Below are positions 25,168-30,189 of a stretch of 30,189 nucleotides of DNA, piece by piece. A program made the position numbers and the translations under genes. The notes under the pieces were generated by a model that was not told the origin of the DNA, made no database searches, and saw only the letters and a list, made by a program, of their open reading frames with translations. The number at the start of each line of letters is the position of its first letter. The stretch's first letter is position 1. Source of the stretch: an uncultured bacterium (GTDB lineage Bacteria; Actinomycetota; Coriobacteriia; Coriobacteriales; Coriobacteriaceae); NCBI GenBank assembly GCA_905215765.1, contig CAJMRP010000005.1:1-30189 (forward strand), read 5' to 3'.

Positions 25168-26167
25168 GGATGCTCACCCCCTGATCGCCCAAGTTGTGAC
25201 GAATATCTTCGATATTACCCTCGACGGTCGCGATCAACTCATCCAGCGAATCGAACACACGCGAGGGACGCAGCCAGCGCGTAAACGCCAGCGAAACGGA
25301 AGCGCCGTACAGGTCGCCCGTATAACCAATTAAGTTGGCCTCGAGATGCGCCGAAGCGGCATCGTCGGCATACGTCGGCGGCAGTCCGACGTTAACGGCA
25401 GCGGGCCACACGATGTCATTGACCAGCACCAGACCCTCATACACGCCATCGGCTGGCACCTGAATGCCGTCGGGAACCTGCAAGTTTGCCGTGGGAAAGC
25501 CCATGCCAGAACCCTCGTGACGGCCGCGAATAACACCGCCACGCACCATATACGGACGGCCGAGTAACTCAGCAGCAAGCTCCACATGGCCCTGTCCCAG
25601 CTCATGACGAATGCGGGTGGCGCAAATGGCCTCACCGCCCTCGCAAAGCAGGTCGTGACCATACACGTCAACGCCGTGCTCGGAACCCCAGGAGCGCATC
25701 TCGGCAACACCAGAAGCACCGCCACGACCCAGCCTAAAGTCATTGCCAACGCGAATCGAGCGAATGTCGACTACGCGTGACAGCAGTGCGAGAAAACCGA
25801 CATGGTCGAGTGCCGCAACCTCAGGCGTAAAGGGAACGGCCACCACCGCATCGACCCCGGTTTGAGCCAAGGCATGCAGACGGTCGGCCGTCGTCATCAA
25901 TTTTTGAGCGGGCGAAGGGCTCACCACAACGTCCGGGTCGGGATCGAAGGTAACCACTACCGCCTTGCAGCCATGGGCACGGGCATCACGGACAAGCGCC
26001 GCAATGAGCTCCTGGTGTCCAAGGTGAACGCCGTCGAACACGCCGATGGCAATCGATGCGGCACCCAAGTGCTCACACTCATCAAACGTATCGGCAGCAA
26101 CGATGCGAGCCTCGTCCGACTCACCCGCAAAAAAGACACGCGCGAGCTCGTGAGCGGACAACATCAT
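25160..26167 (-). CDS. ribF: Bifunctional riboflavin kinase / FAD synthetase
   Basis: 335 residues. The N-terminal FMN adenylyltransferase domain has IGVFDGVHLGHQEL (41-54) and VTFDPDP. The C-terminal riboflavin kinase domain has the flavokinase motif GMGFPTANL (about 220-228), GVYEGLVLVND, AAVNVGLPPTY and HLEANL. Together the two steps turn riboflavin into FMN and then FAD. The ATG at 26167 overlaps the truB stop by 4 bp (ATGA), a very common truB-ribF arrangement. No FMN riboswitch is visible upstream, as expected for an internal operon gene. Confidence 0.97.
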   Translation of the reverse strand: MMLSAHELARVFFAGESDEARIVAADTFDECEHLGAASIAIGVFDGVHLGHQELIAALVRDARAHGCKAVVVTFDPDPDVVVSPSPAQKLMTTADRLHALAQTGVDAVVAVPFTPEVAALDHVGFLALLSRVVDIRSIRVGNDFRLGRGGASGVAEMRSWGSEHGVDVYGHDLLCEGGEAICATRIRHELGQGHVELAAELLGRPYMVRGGVIRGRHEGSGMGFPTANLQVPDGIQVPADGVYEGLVLVNDIVWPAAVNVGLPPTYADDAASAHLEANLIGYTGDLYGASVSLAFTRWLRPSRVFDSLDELIATVEGNIEDIRHNLGDQGVSIRD

Positions 26168-27096
26168 CGAACACCGCCGATTGCCTGCGGAAACACGTGC
26201 TCCATAACAAAGCGGCCACTCTCAATGCGAGCGAGCGCCTTGAGTCCCCCATCGAGCACCAACGCAAACGGCGCCTTCGAGGCATCGAAATCGGCAAGCG
26301 CACGCTCAACGGGAATGCGTCGGCCGCAGAGCAGGTCGTCGGCAAGATTGCCCGGCAAGTCAACACGCGTGGCGCCCAGGGCCGCAATGGGATCCAGGGC
26401 AAAGCCAGCAGCGGACTCGGGAGAAAGCTCCTCCACCGTATGGCAGGCACCGATGGAAACAACACCGGAGGCCGTGCGGCGCAGCGCGGAAATATGCGCG
26501 GCGCTATCGCAAGCACGGCCCAAGTCGCGAGCGAGCGCGCGAATGTAAGTGCCCTTGCTCACCGAGAACGCCACGGTCCACACACACGTATCCCCTTCGC
26601 CGCCCACGGCGATCAGATCGGCGGCATAGACCTCGACGGGGCGCGGAGGTAGATCCACCGCATTGCCCTCACGAGCAGACTTGTAGGCGCGGACGCCGTT
26701 GACAGAGATAGCCGAAAACGCCGGCGGTACCTGCATCTGCGGGCCCAGCATGGCGACTAAACGCTCATGGGCATAGGCAGGATCGCGCAGCTCGTTGGCA
26801 ACAGCCACCGTGCGGACCGCCTCACCCTCCGCGTCATCGGTATTGGTCTCGGCGCCAAACGAAATGTCGGCGACGTAGCTTTTGGTATCGAGCGTGAGCA
26901 TGCCCAGCAGACGGGTGGCCTGGCCCACACCCACCACCATGACGCCAGATGCCATGGGGTCGAGCGTACCGGCATGGCCGACGCGCCGCTCATGGAGGGC
27001 GCGTCGGCATTGCGAGACCACGTCATGGGACGTGCAGCCCACCGGCTTATCGACGGCGAGCAGCATATTCAGTTGAGAAGGCGTTCGACGAGCCAT
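26164..27096 (-). CDS. truB: tRNA pseudouridine-55 synthase TruB
   Basis: 310 residues. It makes pseudouridine 55 in the T loop of tRNAs. The opening LLAVDKPVGCTSHDVV precedes the catalytic motif GHAGTLDPMASG (40-51, catalytic D46). The C-terminal half has SKGTYIRALARDLG, typical of TruB. GGATGG lies shortly before the ATG at 27096, and the gene is 15 nt after the nrnA-like stop. It sits in the infB-rbfA-nrnA-truB-ribF order common to bacteria, linking tRNA modification with translation initiation. Confidence 0.97.
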   Translation of the reverse strand: MARRTPSQLNMLLAVDKPVGCTSHDVVSQCRRALHERRVGHAGTLDPMASGVMVVGVGQATRLLGMLTLDTKSYVADISFGAETNTDDAEGEAVRTVAVANELRDPAYAHERLVAMLGPQMQVPPAFSAISVNGVRAYKSAREGNAVDLPPRPVEVYAADLIAVGGEGDTCVWTVAFSVSKGTYIRALARDLGRACDSAAHISALRRTASGVVSIGACHTVEELSPESAAGFALDPIAALGATRVDLPGNLADDLLCGRRIPVERALADFDASKAPFALVLDGGLKALARIESGRFVMEHVFPQAIGGVR

Positions 27097-27111
27097 GTAC
27101 CATCCAAAAAA

Positions 27112-28155
27112 TTAGAGCTCGACGGTCACCGAAGCGGGATCCTCCCCTACCAGCTCGGCCAGCATGGGAAGTGCCACGGTGAGCGTCTCGAGAATCGTTC
27201 CGTTGTTGGAGAAACCGGCGGCAGCAGGATGTCCGCCTCCGCCAAAGGCAGCAGCAATCTCGGACACGTTGAGGTCGCCCTTGGAGCGCAGGTTGCCGCG
27301 CACCTTGGTATCGCCCTCGATACCCTTCAGGAACAGGCAGACCTCGACGCCCATCACCGAGCGCACCACATCAACAAGGCCGTCGCACTCATCCGAGGTG
27401 ACACCGCAAGCCTCAAGGTCGCTCTGGTACGCATAGCTATACGCGACGCGCCCGTGGGCCACTGTCTTGATGCGGCCCATAACGATGGACTTGAGGTGCA
27501 AAAACTCAACGCGCATGCTCTGGTAGACCTCGAGCGCAACGCGCGCCGGATCGGCACCGTGGGCAACCAGACGCGAGGCCGCATGGAACGCGGTGGCATC
27601 GGCGTTTTGGTACTGAAAACGGCCGGTATCGGTAACCAAGCCACACAGCAGGCAGGTCGCGACGCCATCACGTGCGACAATGCCACAATTGTCCAAGAAA
27701 CGGTCGATGATCATAGCGCAGGCTGCAGCTTCAACACGCCTCAGGCTCAGTTCGGCAAACTCCTCGCGAGCCGGATGGTGATCGAAGCACACCACATGCT
27801 TGGAGCGGCGAAGCACCTCAGCCGAGTTGTTGAGGCGCTCGACGACCGGCACATCCACCGAGATGAACAGGTCCGGATTGCCGGTGTACGTAGATGCCAG
27901 CACCAGACGATCGGCACCCTCCATAAAGCGGTAGATGCGCGGAACTGGGTCATCGTCTGCCAGCAGCAGGGCAATGTCCTTGTTGGGGAAAAACTTCATG
28001 AGCGAAAGGCCCAGACCCAGCACGGAGCCCAGGGCGTCGCCATCGGGAGAAGTGTGTCCCGAAATCGCAATGGAGGACGCATCCTCGATGAGCTCGAGGA
28101 TGCGTCGCTGAATATCTGCAGACTCGCACGAGGCGAGGTCGGCGGAATTAGTCAT
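27112..28155 (-). CDS. nrnA: DHH/DHHA1 phosphoesterase, NrnA-like (oligoribonuclease / pAp phosphatase)
   Basis: 347 residues. NrnA-type enzymes degrade short RNA oligomers and dephosphorylate pAp. The DHH domain has SGHTSPDGDALGS (32-44, metal ligands H34, D38, D40), ISVDVP, and FDHHPAR (124-130). The DHHA1 domain holds the RNA-binding KVRGNLRSKG and GGGGHPAAAG (305-314). AGGAGG lies about 9 nt before the ATG at 28155, which overlaps the rbfA stop by 8 bp. The position between rbfA and truB is standard for the family. Alternatives are other DHH exonucleases, but the HTSPDGDALGS and GGGGHPAAAG pair and the context make NrnA the best call. Confidence 0.92.
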   Translation of the reverse strand: MTNSADLASCESADIQRRILELIEDASSIAISGHTSPDGDALGSVLGLGLSLMKFFPNKDIALLLADDDPVPRIYRFMEGADRLVLASTYTGNPDLFISVDVPVVERLNNSAEVLRRSKHVVCFDHHPAREEFAELSLRRVEAAACAMIIDRFLDNCGIVARDGVATCLLCGLVTDTGRFQYQNADATAFHAASRLVAHGADPARVALEVYQSMRVEFLHLKSIVMGRIKTVAHGRVAYSYAYQSDLEACGVTSDECDGLVDVVRSVMGVEVCLFLKGIEGDTKVRGNLRSKGDLNVSEIAAAFGGGGHPAAAGFSNNGTILETLTVALPMLAELVGEDPASVTVEL

Positions 28156-28558
28156 CTAAAGCTGCCTCCTGGGCGGCGTCCGCTATCGGATAGCCGTCCT
28201 CGTCCTTTTCGATCGCAAGCGTGGCGGGAACGTTTTCCAGCGCACGCGTGATGCGCTCGGCCTCATCGGTCGAGCGATCAATGCGAAAATCGAGCTCGGG
28301 CGTAACACGCCAATCGAGCGAGCGAGCCAACAGGCTGCGGATACGGCCCTTAGCGCTAGCGAGCGCCTCCATGACCTCGTCGTAGCGGCTCGCATCGCAC
28401 GACACGTACACACGCGCGAACGAACGGTCCACCGCGACCTCGACCGCGGTCAAAGTAACCAGGTCGAGACGCGGATCGGAAACCTCAAAGAGCAGGATAT
28501 AACCGAGCTTCTCGCGAAGCTGCTCGCCCAGACGGCGGGTTGCCTGCGTTTGCTTCAT
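28148..28558 (-). CDS. rbfA: 30S ribosome-binding factor RbfA
   Basis: 136 residues, close to typical RbfA. It binds the 30S subunit near the 16S 5' helix during late maturation. It has the KH-like opening RRLGEQLREKLGYILLFEVSDPRL, cited here only in part: LGEQLREKLGYILLF and SDPRLDLVTLTAVEV are the diagnostic parts, followed by RVYVSCD and VTPELDFRIDRS. The C-terminus is acidic (EKDEDGYP). AGGGGGTAGC lies upstream of the ATG at 28558. It is 11 nt after the infB stop and overlaps the nrnA start by 8 bp. A longer upstream opening reads through infB out of frame and is not real. Confidence 0.95.
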   Translation of the reverse strand: MKQTQATRRLGEQLREKLGYILLFEVSDPRLDLVTLTAVEVAVDRSFARVYVSCDASRYDEVMEALASAKGRIRSLLARSLDWRVTPELDFRIDRSTDEAERITRALENVPATLAIEKDEDGYPIADAAQEAALDD

Positions 28559-28569
28559 AGCGCTACCCC

Positions 28570-30189
28570 CTACTCGGTACGGGCAACCTGGTCGATGCGG
28601 TAACCCTCGATCTGGTCGCCGGGCTTGATGTCCTGGAAGTTCTCCAGACCAATGCCGCCCTCGGAACCGCTCTTGAGGCTCTTGGCCTCGTCCTTGTAGT
28701 GGCGCATCGAGGCGATCTTGCCGTTGAAGACCACGATGCCGTCGCGCACCAGGCGCACGGAATCGGTCGCGGCGATCTCGCCCTCCTCGACGCGGACACC
28801 GGCGGCGATACCGACTTTGGGCACCTTGAAGGTGTCCAGGACGGTCGCGGTACCCGTGGCGACCTCGACCTCGGTGGGCTTGAGCATGCCGATACGGGCG
28901 GCGTCGAGCTCCTCGAGGCACTTGTAGATGACGTCGTAGCAACGGATCTCGACGCCCTCGCGCTCGGCGGCGGAGCGGGCCTTACCGTCGGGACGGACGC
29001 CAAATCCGATGATGATGGCGTTGGAAGCGTCGGCCAGGACGACGTCGGTCTCGTTGATGGCGCCAACGGCGGAGTGGATCGTGTTGATGCGAACCTCGGA
29101 CTGATCCATCTTGTCGAGCGAGTCCTGAAGGGCCTCGATGGAACCCTGGACGTCGGCCTTGATGATCAGGTTGAGCTCCTTGACCTCGGCGTCGGCAATG
29201 GTCTCGAAGAGGTTCTCGAGCGTGACGTGCTTGACGCGGCTCTGCTCCTCGATACGGGCCTTCAGCGAACGCTCGTCGGCCAGCGCACGTGCCTCGCGCT
29301 CGTCCTCGAACACGCGGAACTCGTCACCGGCGTTGGGCACGGACTGCAGGCCCAGAATCTCGACGGCGTCGGAGGGACCGGCCTCGGTGACGGCGCGGCC
29401 CTTGGGGTCGAGCATGGCGCGGACGCGGCCGTAGGTAAGGCCGGCGACCAGCGTATCGCCCACGTGCAGGGTACCGCGGGTCACGAGCACGGTAGCAACC
29501 GAGCCGCGGCCCTTGTCGAGCTTGGCCTCGAGGACGTTGCCGGAGGCAAAGGTGTCCGGGTTGGCCTTGAGCTCGAGCACGTCGGCCTGGAGCAGCACGG
29601 TCTCCAGAAGTTCGTCGATACCGATCTTCTGCTTAGCCGAGATGTTGACGAACATGTTCTGTCCGCCCCACTCCTCGGGGATGACGCCGTACTCGGTGAG
29701 CTCCTGACGCACACGGTCGGGGTTGGCGCCCGGCTTATCGATCTTGTTGACGGCCACCACGATCGGCACATGCGCGGCCTGGGCGTGGTTGATGGCTTCC
29801 ACGGTCTGCGGCATGACGCCGTCGTCGGCGGCGACCACGAGGATCGCGACGTCGGTGAGTTCGGCGCCACGGGCACGCATTGCGGTGAAGGCTTCGTGGC
29901 CCGGGGTATCGAGGAACGTGATCTTGCGCGGCTCGCCCTCAAGGTTGACGGTCACCTGGTATGCGCCGATGCGCTGGGTGATGCCGCCGGCTTCGCCTTC
30001 GATGACGTTGGTGCGGCGGATGGTGTCGAGCAGTCGGGTCTTACCGTGGTCGACATGGCCCATGACGGTGACGACCGGCGGACGCGGCTTCAGATCCTCG
30101 TCCTCCTGCAGTTCCTCTTCGTCCAGGTTGATGTCGAACTGCTGCAGCAGCTCCTTGTCTTCCTCTTCGGCGGACACGATCTTGATGTT
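28570..30189 (-). CDS. infB: Translation initiation factor IF-2, C-terminal part (cut by right edge)
   Basis: About 539 codons are visible; the N-terminal domain lies beyond the right edge. IF-2 is the GTPase that places initiator tRNA on the 30S subunit and promotes subunit joining. The G domain shows [10 protein letters not shown] (G1), [17 protein letters not shown] (G3) and [12 protein letters not shown] (G4). The IF-2 domains II, III and IV follow, including [21 protein letters not shown] and the C-terminal fMet-tRNA-binding domain with [14 protein letters not shown]. The frame is open to the edge, so the GTG at 30177 is only an internal codon, not the real start. It heads the infB-rbfA-nrnA-truB-ribF-dnaG operon. 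Confidence 0.97.
   Translation of the reverse strand, partial: NIKIVSAEEEDKELLQQFDINLDEEELQEDEDLKPRPPVVTVMGHVDHGKTRLLDTIRRTNVIEGEAGGITQRIGAYQVTVNLEGEPRKITFLDTPGHEAFTAMRARGAELTDVAILVVAADDGVMPQTVEAINHAQAAHVPIVVAVNKIDKPGANPDRVRQELTEYGVIPEEWGGQNMFVNISAKQKIGIDELLETVLLQADVLELKANPDTFASGNVLEAKLDKGRGSVATVLVTRGTLHVGDTLVAGLTYGRVRAMLDPKGRAVTEAGPSDAVEILGLQSVPNAGDEFRVFEDEREARALADERSLKARIEEQSRVKHVTLENLFETIADAEVKELNLIIKADVQGSIEALQDSLDKMDQSEVRINTIHSAVGAINETDVVLADASNAIIIGFGVRPDGKARSAAEREGVEIRCYDVIYKCLEELDAARIGMLKPTEVEVATGTATVLDTFKVPKVGIAAGVRVEEGEIAATDSVRLVRDGIVVFNGKIASMRHYKDEAKSLKSGSEGGIGLENFQDIKPGDQIEGYRIDQVARTE

Noticed and set aside
25168..26200. Search for an FMN riboswitch near ribF
   Set aside because: ribF overlaps truB by 4 bp and there is no leader in which a riboswitch could fold.

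Overview
This window looks like the chromosome of a high-GC Coriobacteriia member, most likely Collinsella or a close relative. That placement is my inference from protein flavour, codon use and gene order, and no database was searched. Almost everything lies on the minus strand and is core housekeeping. I see no prophage, insertion sequence, CRISPR array, integrase, rRNA gene or riboswitch, and no gap over 300 bp without a gene.

Region 1 (1-6.2 kb) is mixed. It holds the N-terminal third of ftsH (running off the left edge), a divergent CobA/BtuR-type P-loop gene, a MATE transporter gene broken by a one-base frameshift, a TrmH/SpoU rRNA or tRNA methyltransferase, and a folA/thyA pair. On the plus strand is a DUF134-NifX fusion gene with a His/Cys-rich tail. 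It has two copies of a palindromic operator-like sequence in its promoter region and a very strong internal ribosome binding site exactly at the domain junction.

Region 2 (6.2-21.2 kb) is one long minus-strand cluster. In transcription order it reads asp23-like, fakA-like, recG, rsmD, coaD, coiled-coil gene, DUF177 gene, rpmF, plsX, acpP, rnc, smc, ftsY, ffh. It joins fatty-acid and phospholipid supply (fakA, plsX, acpP), CoA synthesis, ribosome biogenesis (rsmD, DUF177, rpmF, rnc), chromosome segregation (smc) and membrane targeting (ftsY, ffh). The order resembles the Bacillus yloU-yloV-recG-fapR-plsX-fabD-fabG-acpA-rnc-smc-ftsY-ffh cluster, without fapR, fabD and fabG. A perfect 22-bp palindrome sits between plsX and acpP.

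Region 3 (21.3-23 kb) has tRNA-Asn(GUU), a 14-bp perfect inverted repeat that shares its core with a sequence near 1.3 kb, and the primary sigma factor gene.

Region 4 (23-30.2 kb) is a tightly overlapping minus-strand operon, infB (5' end cut by the right edge), rbfA, nrnA-like, truB, ribF, dnaG, leading into rpoD. Translation initiation, ribosome maturation, RNA turnover, flavin cofactor synthesis and replication priming are joined by 4-8 bp overlaps that suggest translational coupling.

Most of the window is ordinary. The best candidates for something new are the DUF134-NifX locus (dual start plus paired operators), the plsX/acpP palindrome and the TTGGGGACGT repeat family.
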